64,000 nt of DNA, from NCBI GenBank assembly GCA_040757205.1, contig JBFLXL010000004.1, forward strand, positions 156,746 through 220,745. The letters run 5' to 3'. Below are positions 20,434 to 28,902 of this stretch, one piece after another; the stretch's first letter is position 1, and the number at the start of each line of letters is the position of its first letter. A program made the translations under genes and the position numbers. The notes under the pieces are model-generated. The model saw only the letters and a program-made list of their open reading frames with translations, was not told the DNA's origin and ran no database searches. This DNA is from Bacillota bacterium. GTDB taxonomy: Bacteria; Bacillota; Desulfotomaculia; Desulfotomaculales; Desulforudaceae.

Positions 20434-21576
20434 TTCTTCCCCTTTTTCCCCTTCTTCGGGGCTGTCTCCTTCTTCGGGGCTGCCCCCTTCTTCGGGGTCC
20501 CCCCCGGAATGCGCGTTCACCAGCTTCCGGACCAGTGTGGCCCGCAATTCGTCCCACTGGGGCGGGGACAACTCCCGTCCGCTGGTTTTCACCAGATAAG
20601 ACGGCCTGGTGACGACCATCAGTTCAAGCAGCACCCGCGACGGCGGTCCCTTAAGGAGTCCCGCCGTCACCCCCAGGCGTACGTCCGAGATCAGGCGCAT
20701 GGCCTCTTCCACACCCAGGGTGTGCGCGTGTTTGAGAATCCCGAGCGCCCGGCCCACCCGGTCACGCAGGACCACCGGCATCTGTCTGACCAACTGTTGG
20801 CGGGCTGAGCGCTCCTGCTCGATCACATGCCGGGTGACCGAAGCCAGGTTGTCAATGATTTCGGACTCCCGGTGGCCCAGGGTGACCTGGTTCGAGACCT
20901 GAAAAAGGTTGCCCACCGCGTCGGTGCCCTCGCCGAACAGACCGCGCACCGTCAGCCCCAGCCTGGAGACGGTCGTCAGCACCTCCTTGACCTGCCCGAA
21001 CAGCACCAGGGCCGGGAGGTGCACCATCACCGAGGTGCGCAGCCCGGTCCCGACGTTGGTGGGACAGGCGGTCAGGTAGCCGATCCGGTCCGAAAACGCG
21101 AAATCAAGCGTCTTTTCCAGCAGGCTGTCGGCCTCGTCCGCCGTGCCCGCCGCGGCCTCAAGCTGCAGCCCGGGGAAGAGGCACTGGACGCGCAGGTGGT
21201 CTTCTTCGTTCACCATAATGCTTAACCGCTCGTCCGGAGTCAGCACCAGCCCCTTGCACTCGAAACTGCTCTCCGTGTTCTTGAGAAAACCGGGGCTGAT
21301 CAAGTGCTTTTCTACCAGTATCCACCGGTCGACCGGAGACAATTCGGTCATCCGGGTCAACTCCGCGTCGCCGAAACGGGCGCGGAACTCCGCGTGGCGC
21401 ACGGCCAGGTTGACCGCCTGAATCACCTGTTCGGCCTGTTCCGGAGACGACCGGTGGGGAAAAGGGTAGCCCGCCAGACTGCGGGCCAGGCGAGCCCGCG
21501 AGGAGATGACCACGTCCGTCTCGGGAGCGTCGTCATCCATCCACTGGCTGTACGGGCTCTGGAGTGTATTCCGCAT
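20416..21576 (-). CDS. mcsB: Protein arginine kinase McsB
   Basis: McsB phosphorylates arginines on proteins, marking them for ClpCP. The guanidino-kinase core is clear: VVISSRARLARSLAGYPFPH, LTACPTNVGTGLR with the reactive cysteine, and the C-terminal RDVRP-loop-like SDVRLGVTAGLL. The start is ATG 21574-21576 (386 residues) or TTG two codons upstream. The last 30 residues are a repeat-derived glutamate/glycine/proline tail (PEEGGSPEEGDSPEEGEKG), built from an 18-bp tandem repeat and ending in the palindrome. Confidence 0.93.
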   Translation of the reverse strand: MRNTLQSPYSQWMDDDAPETDVVISSRARLARSLAGYPFPHRSSPEQAEQVIQAVNLAVRHAEFRARFGDAELTRMTELSPVDRWILVEKHLISPGFLKNTESSFECKGLVLTPDERLSIMVNEEDHLRVQCLFPGLQLEAAAGTADEADSLLEKTLDFAFSDRIGYLTACPTNVGTGLRTSVMVHLPALVLFGQVKEVLTTVSRLGLTVRGLFGEGTDAVGNLFQVSNQVTLGHRESEIIDNLASVTRHVIEQERSARQQLVRQMPVVLRDRVGRALGILKHAHTLGVEEAMRLISDVRLGVTAGLLKGPPSRVLLELMVVTRPSYLVKTSGRELSPPQWDELRATLVRKLVNAHSGGDPEEGGSPEEGDSPEEGEKGEEGGQSP

Positions 21577-21601
21577 GCTCAAATCTTGTTCACTCTCCCC
21601 A

Positions 21602-22105
21602 TCAGGCCAGTCTCTGCTGCAGATCCCGGATCGCGTCCCGTAACGCGGCGGCGCGTTCAAATTCCTCGTCTTCAACCGCCTCGCGCATTTGGGCCCGCAA
21701 GCGGTCCACTTCCTGGATCAGCAGATATTTGTTCCGGGAACGCTGAGGCACCTTGCCGGTATGCCGGATGGAGCCGTGGATCCGCTTCAAAAGCGGCTCC
21801 AGGCGTTCGCCGAAGTACTGGTAGCACCCACCGCAGCCCAAAAGACCGGACTGGCCGAACGCGGCGCCCGAAAGCCCGCAGGTTTCGCAGAGGAACTCCG
21901 CTTCGTCTTCCGGGACTTCCTTGACCCCGCCGGGGCCCATCAGCCCGGCCAGCAGGTTGTGCAGGTTAAGCGGCGCCCCGAGGTCGAATGCCTTCTGCGC
22001 CTCCTCGGCACAGCCCGGGCATAGGTACATCTGCCGTTTTTGGTTATTGATGACCTCGGTGTAGTGCACCGAAGCCGGTTGCTGTTTGCAGCGCTCGCAG
22101 ATCAA
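21602..22105 (-). CDS. mcsA: McsA, activator of the McsB kinase (UVR-domain zinc protein)
   Basis: The 167-residue protein has paired zinc ligands (CERC, CPGC, CETC, CGGC) and a C-terminal UVR motif (RAQMREAVEDEEFERAAALRD). McsA stimulates McsB and interacts with ClpC. TTG 22103-22105 is the start, behind AAAGGAGATG. The usual upstream gene ctsR is missing; the 294 bases before it (22106-22399) contain no reading frame that I can support and no CIRCE or CtsR-box heptads that I recognise. Confidence 0.92.
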   Translation of the reverse strand: MICERCKQQPASVHYTEVINNQKRQMYLCPGCAEEAQKAFDLGAPLNLHNLLAGLMGPGGVKEVPEDEAEFLCETCGLSGAAFGQSGLLGCGGCYQYFGERLEPLLKRIHGSIRHTGKVPQRSRNKYLLIQEVDRLRAQMREAVEDEEFERAAALRDAIRDLQQRLA

Positions 22106-22399
22106 GGGGTGAATTCATCTCCTTTACTGTATTCTACCCGGGGCGGCCGGTTTCAAGCGACCCGTGCCGCTCGCGAACCGGCTCGCGGGGATGAGCCGCT
22201 TTGGCCGCGTGAGCGGCAACGTTCCAAGCGCGGCGCCTCTTTATCCGGGGCGGTGTGGTGTACTTTATCCAGGTGGTGCGGTGAAAGGGGAGTATCTTCG
22301 CTTGGAGACACCTATCATACCTTATGATCGGGCGGGGCGTCCTGCTCCTGGCCGGTTTTCCACGCGGGAAACACCGGGTCGGAGAATGGTGCGAAGAAA

Positions 22400-23206
22400 C
22401 TAAAGCTTCGACCCCGGCGCGGCGGCGGCGGCGGCCAGATTGATCAGGTGCACGCAGCCCTGAGCACCCCCCAGCAAGGGCGCGATTTCTTTCTTTGACT
22501 TCCCGGCCAGGGCGGCGCCTTCCAGGCCCCGCGCCAGGGCGGCGGCTTCGAAACAAACCCGGTCCGGCGCCCGGAGCACCCGGCCGGCCGCCTCCTCCAC
22601 CTCCAGCGCTTCGCCTTTCAGGACCAGCTTCAAGGCCATTTCGTGGAAGGAGTCGTTTATCGTCGCCCGGACGGTTTGGGTATCCCCGGAAGAATGACGG
22701 GTGACGGATTCAAAACGGTTGAACAGGTTCGGGCCTTCCCGCCGGCCCACGTACCGGCCCCAGCCCACCGATACGCGGTCCAGGTTGCTGTAGTAGCGGC
22801 AGGCGTTGAGGTAAAACGTCTTCCAGTGTTCCACGTAGTCCTCCAGAGAGGCGTAGCCGCGTTCGGCGTACAAAAATGACTCCGCCTGAATCAGGGCGCG
22901 GATATTCTCGGTGAACAGGTCGAGAGCCAGGGGCGGGTAACCGGCGAGGGCGGCCCGGAGCGCGGCCGCCCCCGCCTGGAAATAGGCCTTGACGCCTTCC
23001 AACTCGGGCACGTCCAGGCTCACCGGCGCCCGGGAATCCGGGGGCCGGTGCCACTCCCAGCGGGCGGCGCGGATTGCAAACGTATGCGGGTCAACCGTAA
23101 AACGGGCGCTCGCCTCCGTCAAGGTGCCGCACTGCACCGTTTGGACCAAGATTCCCGGGCCCGTGCGCTGCACGGTGAGATAACGCTGCCGCACGAAATC
23201 CAACAC
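22400..23206 (-). CDS. DUF2889-like protein
   Basis: The 268-residue protein has an N-terminal part with the pattern seen in DUF2889 proteins (segments RFTVDPHTFAIRAARWEWHR and TINDSFHEMALKLVL) and the typical C-terminal end GGAQGCVHLINLA. The function of the family is unknown. No signal peptide or membrane span is seen. It is transcribed toward mcsA, possibly as a single gene. The family assignment rests on these short segments. Confidence 0.6.
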   Translation of the reverse strand: MLDFVRQRYLTVQRTGPGILVQTVQCGTLTEASARFTVDPHTFAIRAARWEWHRPPDSRAPVSLDVPELEGVKAYFQAGAAALRAALAGYPPLALDLFTENIRALIQAESFLYAERGYASLEDYVEHWKTFYLNACRYYSNLDRVSVGWGRYVGRREGPNLFNRFESVTRHSSGDTQTVRATINDSFHEMALKLVLKGEALEVEEAAGRVLRAPDRVCFEAAALARGLEGAALAGKSKKEIAPLLGGAQGCVHLINLAAAAAAPGSKL

Positions 23207-23223
23207 GGCTTTCTACCCCTTCC

Positions 23224-23336
23224 TTACGTCCACCGCCCATAAACAGCAAAGGATGTCCCGTCTTGAACTCGGACGGTCCGGGCGGGCGTATGCCAGTCTT
23301 ACGTCCATCGCCCATAAACAGCAAACAATGCCCCAT
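23224..23336. repeat. Imperfect 38-bp direct repeat
   Basis: Two copies start at 23224 and 23299. Both begin TTACGTCCA and share CGCCCATAAACAGCAAA, with a few differences in between and after. The 75-base period lies between the divergent DUF2889-like and HAD genes. Read on the minus strand it could encode two copies of a GH-LLFMG-GRK peptide, but there is no clear start. Confidence 0.65.
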
Positions 23337-23509
23337 TTTAGCATGCGAAACCATGTGCCTCAAGTAGAATTGTCCCCGCCCGATGTTCCCGGTCACATTT
23401 GGATAGACGGATTCTCCTGCGGCGGCTGCAGGTTCGAGTGGCGCCCAATTCGTGAGGGGTGGTCTTGCACGCGGCCGGCTGTTATAATGGGCGGGACGGG
23501 GGGGATACC

Positions 23510-24241
23510 ATGCCGTGCAAATACCTGCTTTTGGACCTGGACGGGACTCTGCTCCCGATGGACAAGGAGGTGTTTCTCAAGGGTTACCTCCGGGCGGTGG
23601 CGGCCAGAATGACACCTTTCGCGGCGCCGGAAAACTTCGTTAAATACCTGCTGGCCGCCACCCGGGCCATGATCGAGAATCTGGACCCGGAGCTGACCAA
23701 CGCCGAGGTTTTCCGAAACGACTTCTTCTCCCGGTCCGGACTGCCGGAGAAAGAGATCATGGTCGTTTTTGAACGGTTCTACAACGAGGATTTCCCCAGA
23801 CTGGCCGTACTCACCGGCAACAGCCCGCTGGCCCGCGCCGTGTGCCTCGCCGCCCTTGACCAGGGGATCGAACTGGTGGTCGCCACCAACCCGATCTTCC
23901 CGCGGATCGCCATCGAGGAACGTTTGCGGTGGGCCGGGGTCGGCGACCTGCCCTTCCGGCTGGTGACGGCCTACGAGACTATGCACTTCTGCAAGCCGAG
24001 GCCCCAATACTACCAGGAGATTCTGAACCTCCTCGGAGCCGGGCCCGGTGAGTGCCTGATGGCCGGCAACGACCCGGAGGAGGATCTGGTCGCCGGTGAT
24101 CTGGGCATCCGGACTTTTTTGGTGACCGATCATCTGATCGTGCGTCAGGGGAGGGAGCGCCGCCCTGATGTCACCGGGCGGCTTTCGGACCTCCTGGCCT
24201 TCATCACGCAGCGGCGGGAAGCGGCTTCCGGTCAACCGTAG
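23510..24241 (+). CDS. HAD-superfamily hydrolase
   Basis: The 243-residue protein shows HAD motif I as LLLDLDGTLLP, motif II around VVATNP, and motifs III/IV near KPRPQYYQ and AGNDPEEDLVAG. A helical cap follows motif I. These enzymes are mostly phosphatases; the substrate cannot be told. ATG 23510 is chosen because motif I follows directly; the open frame extends 17 codons upstream over the promoter region. A TATAAT at 23483-23488 provides a likely -10 element. Confidence 0.88.
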   Translation: MPCKYLLLDLDGTLLPMDKEVFLKGYLRAVAARMTPFAAPENFVKYLLAATRAMIENLDPELTNAEVFRNDFFSRSGLPEKEIMVVFERFYNEDFPRLAVLTGNSPLARAVCLAALDQGIELVVATNPIFPRIAIEERLRWAGVGDLPFRLVTAYETMHFCKPRPQYYQEILNLLGAGPGECLMAGNDPEEDLVAGDLGIRTFLVTDHLIVRQGRERRPDVTGRLSDLLAFITQRREAASGQP

Positions 24242-24356
24242 GTGCGCCGCCGTTTCCCCCGCAACTATCCTTGGGGCTTGCCATTCGCTTGGCGGCCATA
24301 CTCCACCTTCTCGGAGAAGAACATCCGGGTCTCCGAAAGTTGCCGTACGCCCGCGG

Positions 24357-24812
24357 TCAGTGGCGGTGCTCCAGATCTTTGAGCTTGTTGGTGAACCAGG
24401 CGGTGTGCAGATCCTCGTCAATCAGATTATCCCAGAGCAGATCAAAAAGTTCCGGCTCGCCGACCCGTACGATGAAATCCTTATAGTCTTTCATGGCCTT
24501 CTCTTCCAGGGTGATCCCGGCTTTGAGGACCACCTTCGGGCCGAGAATCCCGGTCAGCGTACCGGCGGTCAGCCCCATCACCGGTGCGACCACCTCGCCG
24601 AGCCGTGTCGGTTCGGCATCGCGTTTGCGGATCTCGGCGGCGATGTTGTCCACGTGCTGCTGCTCGATCACGGCGATCCGGGCCAGGGCGCGTGAAAGGT
24701 AGATGTCGTCCATCTGTTTGGACTGGGCGGTATAAAGGTCAACCTGCTGCAGTTCCAGACTGTAGAAGAAATTGAGCTTCGCGAGGAGTTCTTTTCGGTT
24801 CAAGATACCCAC
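24357..24812 (-). CDS. Ferritin-like di-iron domain protein
   Basis: The 151-residue all-helical protein has ferritin-like metal-ligand patterns: LELQQVDLYTAQ and IEQQHVDNIAAEIRKR in the first pair of helices, EEKAMKDYKDF and DEDLHTAWFT in the second. A short hydrophobic glycine-rich segment (PVMGLTAGTLTGILGP) lies between the pairs, as in Coq7-like and membrane-associated ferritin-like proteins. A role in oxidative stress or as an oxidase is possible; nothing more can be said. It is a single gene. Confidence 0.75.
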   Translation of the reverse strand: MGILNRKELLAKLNFFYSLELQQVDLYTAQSKQMDDIYLSRALARIAVIEQQHVDNIAAEIRKRDAEPTRLGEVVAPVMGLTAGTLTGILGPKVVLKAGITLEEKAMKDYKDFIVRVGEPELFDLLWDNLIDEDLHTAWFTNKLKDLEHRH

Positions 24813-25041
24813 CTCGGCTCTAGTCTTTGAAGAACCGGGGCAAGCTATTCCGGAAGAACGGGGTCAATGCTTTGCTTTCTTGGCGCTACGATATCAACCG
24901 GCAATTTCGCCACTGTCTATGTGGCAGAATAGAAATACAGATTTCGGCGGTCTAAAAATACAGAGCCCCATAGGGGTAAAAAATGGAGCCTTGCCAGCCT
25001 CCCAAAAACAAATACCTTCTGCGCTGTCTTGGTTTTTGCAG

Positions 25042-25392
25042 TCACTGCGGCGTGGCGTCCCCGTTTTCGGCCGTACCGCCGCCGGTACCGAGGAAGCGGC
25101 GAACACCGGTGGCCACGCGCAACACGCCCAGCACGGCCAGCGCCGCGAGCGCCCAGCCGTAATAGAATCCGGCCACGCGCACCCCTACCGGAAAGAGAGT
25201 GGCCGCCAAACCCAGGCCGAACACCCAGAGGCCCACAAACGTCGACAGACCGCGCGGGTCGGCTACGCCCTTCAGTTCGATACCCAACGACCGCACCGCG
25301 GGGTAGGCGAAGATCACCAGGTTCCCCACCGAAATGAGCACCAGACCCAGCCCCAGCAGCACAACGTCAAGGGGACCCAATGTCCAGTCCAT
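25042..25392 (-). CDS. Small integral membrane protein
   Basis: The 116-residue protein has three predicted membrane spans (about residues 8-30, 48-68 and 74-94) and a short hydrophilic tail. No family is recognised. It lies between the ferritin-like gene and the UbiD-type gene on the same strand, with about 200 bases on either side that hold nothing I can name. Confidence 0.6.
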   Translation of the reverse strand: MDWTLGPLDVVLLGLGLVLISVGNLVIFAYPAVRSLGIELKGVADPRGLSTFVGLWVFGLGLAATLFPVGVRVAGFYYGWALAALAVLGVLRVATGVRRFLGTGGGTAENGDATPQ

Positions 25393-25586
25393 TACTCACT
25401 CCCCGTCCGTCGGTCAGGTAAACCTTGCTGCCGATCTATATAGTCATAGCCTTGAAGGTAATATTCCTACAACATTTGGCCTTTGCCACTTAGCCTCCGC
25501 CTCGGACGCAATGCCGTATGTCCGCGCAAACCTCTTGCCACATCCGTGTCACCACGGGACGGCGCGCTGAGCGTATGTCCACACCC

Positions 25587-27356
25587 CTACCACACCCGCG
25601 TCAGCCCGGCGAAGTATTCCCCCCAGCGGCGGTCCACCAAGGCGACCGTGTCCGGGTCCGGCTCCACCTCCGGCGGGTAGGCCCGCTTCATCCGGGCGTC
25701 GATCACCACGGGGGCCCGGTAACACAGGTGGTGGCGCCGCACTTCGGTCCCGGCGGCGTGGATGTCGGCCGCCGGCTCGAAGCGGGTGAACACGGTCCAC
25801 AGAAACTCGGTCTGGTCCCGGGCGATCTGGGCCCGGTCGGCCAGCACGACGAGCGGCCATTCGGCGAAGGCCCCGTGCGCGGCCACCCGCTGCGCCAGAC
25901 CCGGCTCGTCCGCGTGCGACGCCCCGGCCGCCACCAGGCAACCCGGGCAGAACACCGCGGCGGCCGAAACCCCCGGCGGCAGATCGCCCGCAAAAGCCGC
26001 GGGCAATGACCGGTGCGCCGCGCCCAGGCCCATCAAGACCGCCTTGCTGCCCCGGTTCAACTCCGGACCGGCGTAATCCAGGGTGTCCATGGCCAGGTTG
26101 TCCAGGACGAAGAAGTCGGTTTCCCAGTGGGTCCGGGCCAGAATGTGGGTCAAGAGCGCCCGGAAATCCTTCAAGTCGACCATGCCGTCCGTGATGATCA
26201 GGAACTTGGTCAGGGAAAGCTGGCCCTCGCCGAGAATGCGGAAGGCCGAAACCAGCGCCTCCCGGGCGTACCGCTCCTTGACCACCGCCGCGGCCAGCGG
26301 GTGGAAACCGGTCTCGCCGTAACTCCAGAGCCTGCGCACCGACGGCATGACCAGCGGGTAGAGCGGGCTCAAGACTTCGGTCAGGTACTCCCCGATGTAG
26401 TAGTCCTCCTGGCGGGGCTTGCCCACCACCGTGGCCGGGTAGACCGGCGCGCGGCGCCGGTACACCTGGTGCACGCGGAACACCGGGAAATCGTGGGCCA
26501 GCGAGTAGTACCCGTAGTGGTCTCCGAACGGCCCCTCGGGACGGCGTTCAAAGGGCGGCACCTCCCCGCAGAGCGCGAACTCGCACTCCGCGATCAGGGG
26601 GTGGCCTCCGGCCGGGTTTCGCACCGTGCGCAGTTTTTTGCCCTTCAGCAGGGAGGCGAACAGGAGTTCCGGGATGTCTTCGGGCAGCGGCGCGATCGCC
26701 GCCAGGATGAGGGCCGGCGGCCCGCCCAGGAACACGGTCACCGGCAGCGCCTCGCCCCTCTCCTCCGCCGCGTGGTAGTGAAAACCGCCGCCCTTGTGGA
26801 TCTGCCAGTGCATCCCGGCGGTCGCCGGGTCGTAGCGCTGCACCCGGTACATCCCGAGGTTGTGTTTGCCGGTCTCCGGGTGTTCGGTGTACACCAGCGG
26901 CAGGGTCAAAAACGCGCCCCCATCCCCCGGCCAGCCGGTGAGCATCGGCAGCTGGTCCAGCCGGGCCGGCCGTTCGGTCACCTCGGTCACCGGCGCACGC
27001 CCCGCCCTCTTTGTGCCCACCCGGGCCAGATCGCGCAGGGTGCCGCGCGCGCCCCAGAGCCCGGACAGCCTGGGCGGCAGCATGGTCTCGGCCAGGTGCA
27101 CCGCCTCCCGCACCAGCGCCGCCGGCCGGGGGCCGAACGCGACCTCGATCCGCTTCGGCGTGCCGAACATGTTGGTCAGCACCGGGTAGGGGCTTCCCTT
27201 CACCCGGCTGAAAAGCAGGGCCGGCCCGCCCGCGGCGATCACCCGCCGGTGGATTTCCGGGATTTCCAGGTGGGGGTCCACTTCGGCGCCGATCTCGACC
27301 AGTTCCCGTTCCCGCCTGAGCGCCGCCACAAATTCTTGCAAATTGTCGAGCGTCAT
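25587..27356 (-). CDS. UbiD-family decarboxylase
   Basis: The 589-residue protein belongs to the prenylated-FMN-dependent UbiD decarboxylase family. Conserved text includes GMYRVQRYDPATAGMHWQIHK and FHYH, PECEFAL-type sequence as IAECEFALCGE, and PEGPFGDHYGYYS. The substrate is not known; family members act on aromatic or acrylic acids. ATG 27354-27356 behind GAGG is the natural start; the frame runs 24 codons further upstream. No UbiX partner (prenyl-FMN maker) is in the window. Confidence 0.88.
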   Translation of the reverse strand: MTLDNLQEFVAALRRERELVEIGAEVDPHLEIPEIHRRVIAAGGPALLFSRVKGSPYPVLTNMFGTPKRIEVAFGPRPAALVREAVHLAETMLPPRLSGLWGARGTLRDLARVGTKRAGRAPVTEVTERPARLDQLPMLTGWPGDGGAFLTLPLVYTEHPETGKHNLGMYRVQRYDPATAGMHWQIHKGGGFHYHAAEERGEALPVTVFLGGPPALILAAIAPLPEDIPELLFASLLKGKKLRTVRNPAGGHPLIAECEFALCGEVPPFERRPEGPFGDHYGYYSLAHDFPVFRVHQVYRRRAPVYPATVVGKPRQEDYYIGEYLTEVLSPLYPLVMPSVRRLWSYGETGFHPLAAAVVKERYAREALVSAFRILGEGQLSLTKFLIITDGMVDLKDFRALLTHILARTHWETDFFVLDNLAMDTLDYAGPELNRGSKAVLMGLGAAHRSLPAAFAGDLPPGVSAAAVFCPGCLVAAGASHADEPGLAQRVAAHGAFAEWPLVVLADRAQIARDQTEFLWTVFTRFEPAADIHAAGTEVRRHHLCYRAPVVIDARMKRAYPPEVEPDPDTVALVDRRWGEYFAGLTRVW

Positions 27357-27507
27357 TTTCCAGCCTCGCTTGGTCTCTTTACTTCGTCTGATCAGAAGCA
27401 ACCGTCCGGTGAATCGTCGTTGGCACAATCATACCAGAAAGGCCACCACCAGGTAAAACACCCGGACGGACTTGACCCGGTTTGGCGGACACCCTCCAAA
27501 ACGACAA

Positions 27508-27600
27508 GGATGGTGGATGGTAGAGATGCGGTGGTAGAGAGGCCGCAAAAGGGGTTATCCACACCCAAAGTAAGAGACGTATTGCGGCTACTTTTAAAAG
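27508..27600 (+). pseudogene. Relic of the 5' end of an IS21-family istA
   Basis: GGTGGATGGTAGAGATG followed by AAAGGGGTTATCCA and CAAAGT..AGAGA matches the beginning of the istA region at 61284-61340 with small gaps. Its translation, PQKGLSTPKVRDVLRLL, aligns with PRKGLSMRKVREALRLR of that copy. Nothing else of the element remains. It lies about 100 bases from tRNA-Asn, in the 343-base gap between the UbiD gene and that tRNA. Confidence 0.65.
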
Positions 27601-27656
27601 AAGCCAAGCTCAAACAGCAGGCTCCCTATAGACAGCACCTATGCCGGGCGCACCAT

Positions 27657-27683
27657 AAAAGCCGCCGCACGTTGTGCGGCGGC
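27657..27683 (-). terminator. Terminator of tRNA-Asn
   Basis: On the minus strand GCCGCCGCAC and GTGCGGCGGC flank a three-base loop and are followed by TTTTAT, just after the tRNA. Confidence 0.8.
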
Positions 27684-27699
27684 CGTTCTTTTCGTTTAT

Positions 27700-27774
27700 T
27701 GGCTCCGCGAGTAGGATTCGAACCTACAACCTACCGGTTAACAGCCGGTTGCTCTACCGTTGAGCTATCGCGGA
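27700..27774 (-). tRNA. tRNA-Asn(GTT)
   Basis: Acceptor TCCGCGA pairs with TCGCGGA, the anticodon loop CTGTTAA gives GTT, and CCA is encoded at 27700-27702. Confidence 0.92.
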
Positions 27775-27903
27775 ACGGCAGCTTTCATTGTAGCACAATA
27801 GATTCCGTGGCGCAAATGGTTTTGTTGGCTTGTGCTGTTGGCTTGGTTTTGTTTGGCCACGGGCCTCGCGCGGACGTCTGCACGCTTGTATCGGCCTCGC
27901 CGC

Positions 27904-28902
27904 TCAGTTCCTCCCGGGACCGTGTCCGTAGCCGGAATCCACGGGGCGTCCCAGCCCGGCCAGCGCCTCCCGCCAGGCGGTGAACGAAGACGGCGCCCCG
28001 ACCGGAGCCGCCGTCCGGCCCGGGTAGATCTCGTAGTGCCGCCGGTAAGGCTCGGGGGTCAGGTCGGGCATCACCACGTTGGCGCCGCAGGCAAGGGCGC
28101 GTTGCCTTCCTTCCGGGTGCAGGACGCTCACCGCGGTGGTGGCCGGCAGGTGCGCGCGGGGCAACGCAAGCCGCGTCACGGCTAGCACCTTCAGGGTCAG
28201 TTCCAGCGGGCCGGCGGGGGCGCCGGCCAGCGGCGTGTCCGGATGCGGGATGAAGGGGCCGATGCCGGCCATTTCAACCTCCAGGTCCCGCAGCAGGACA
28301 ACGTCGGCGGCCAGGCTTTCCACCGTCTGCCCCGGCAGCCCGACCATGTTCCCGCTCCCCACCTGGTAGCCCAAATCCCGCAGCCGGGCCAGATTTTCCA
28401 GGCGCCCGGCCAGGCTGGTGCCCGGCCGCAAGCGCGCGAAGAGCGCCGGGTCGGCCGTCTCGTGCTTGAGAAGGTACCGGTCGGCACCGGCGACCCGCAG
28501 TTCGCGGTAGGCCGCCCGGGGAAGTTCGCCCAGGGAGAGGGTGACCGCGACGTCGAGTCGGTCCTTCAAACGGTGAACCAACCGCGCCAGTTCGGAGGCC
28601 CGGTAACCGGAATCCTCGCCGCTCTGGAGCACGACGGTGCGGTAACCCTCGGCCCGGGCCCCGGCGGCGGCGGCGAAGATTTCATCCGGGGTCATCCGGT
28701 ACCGGAAGAGCCGGCTGTTGTCGCGCCGCAGGCCGCAATAAAGGCAGTTTTGCCGGCAGTGGTTCGAGAACTCGATGATCGCCCGCAGGTGCACCGCGTC
28801 TCCCAGGTGCTTGGCGCGCACCGCGTCGGCGGCGCGGTGGAGGGCGCCGGTTTGGGCCTCCCCGGCCGTCAACAAGGCCATTATCTCTTCCCGGTTCGGC
28901 AT
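27904..28902 (-). CDS. hydE: [FeFe]-hydrogenase maturation radical SAM enzyme HydE
   Basis: HydE acts on a cysteine-bound iron complex during assembly of the H-cluster. The 332-residue protein has the radical SAM site CRQNCLYC in the segment EFSNHCRQNCLYCGLRRDN, then SGEDSGY and a TIM-barrel with GLPGQT. ATG 28900-28902 overlaps the hydF stop as TGATG; the open frame that continues upstream lies inside hydF and is not used. It is the last gene of regulator-hydG-hydF-hydE. Confidence 0.94.
   Translation of the reverse strand: MPNREEIMALLTAGEAQTGALHRAADAVRAKHLGDAVHLRAIIEFSNHCRQNCLYCGLRRDNSRLFRYRMTPDEIFAAAAGARAEGYRTVVLQSGEDSGYRASELARLVHRLKDRLDVAVTLSLGELPRAAYRELRVAGADRYLLKHETADPALFARLRPGTSLAGRLENLARLRDLGYQVGSGNMVGLPGQTVESLAADVVLLRDLEVEMAGIGPFIPHPDTPLAGAPAGPLELTLKVLAVTRLALPRAHLPATTAVSVLHPEGRQRALACGANVVMPDLTPEPYRRHYEIYPGRTAAPVGAPSSFTAWREALAGLGRPVDSGYGHGPGRN

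Noticed and set aside
23091..23396. Minus-strand frame with repeated GH-LLFMG-GRK peptide
   Set aside because: It overlaps the 5' end of the DUF2889-like gene and its repeats are DNA-level direct repeats. Kept as a repeat, not a gene.
26013..27983. Plus-strand frame of 656 codons opposite the UbiD gene
   Set aside because: Composition is that of an antisense shadow. It even runs through the IS21 relic and tRNA-Asn. Only the relic part has meaning.
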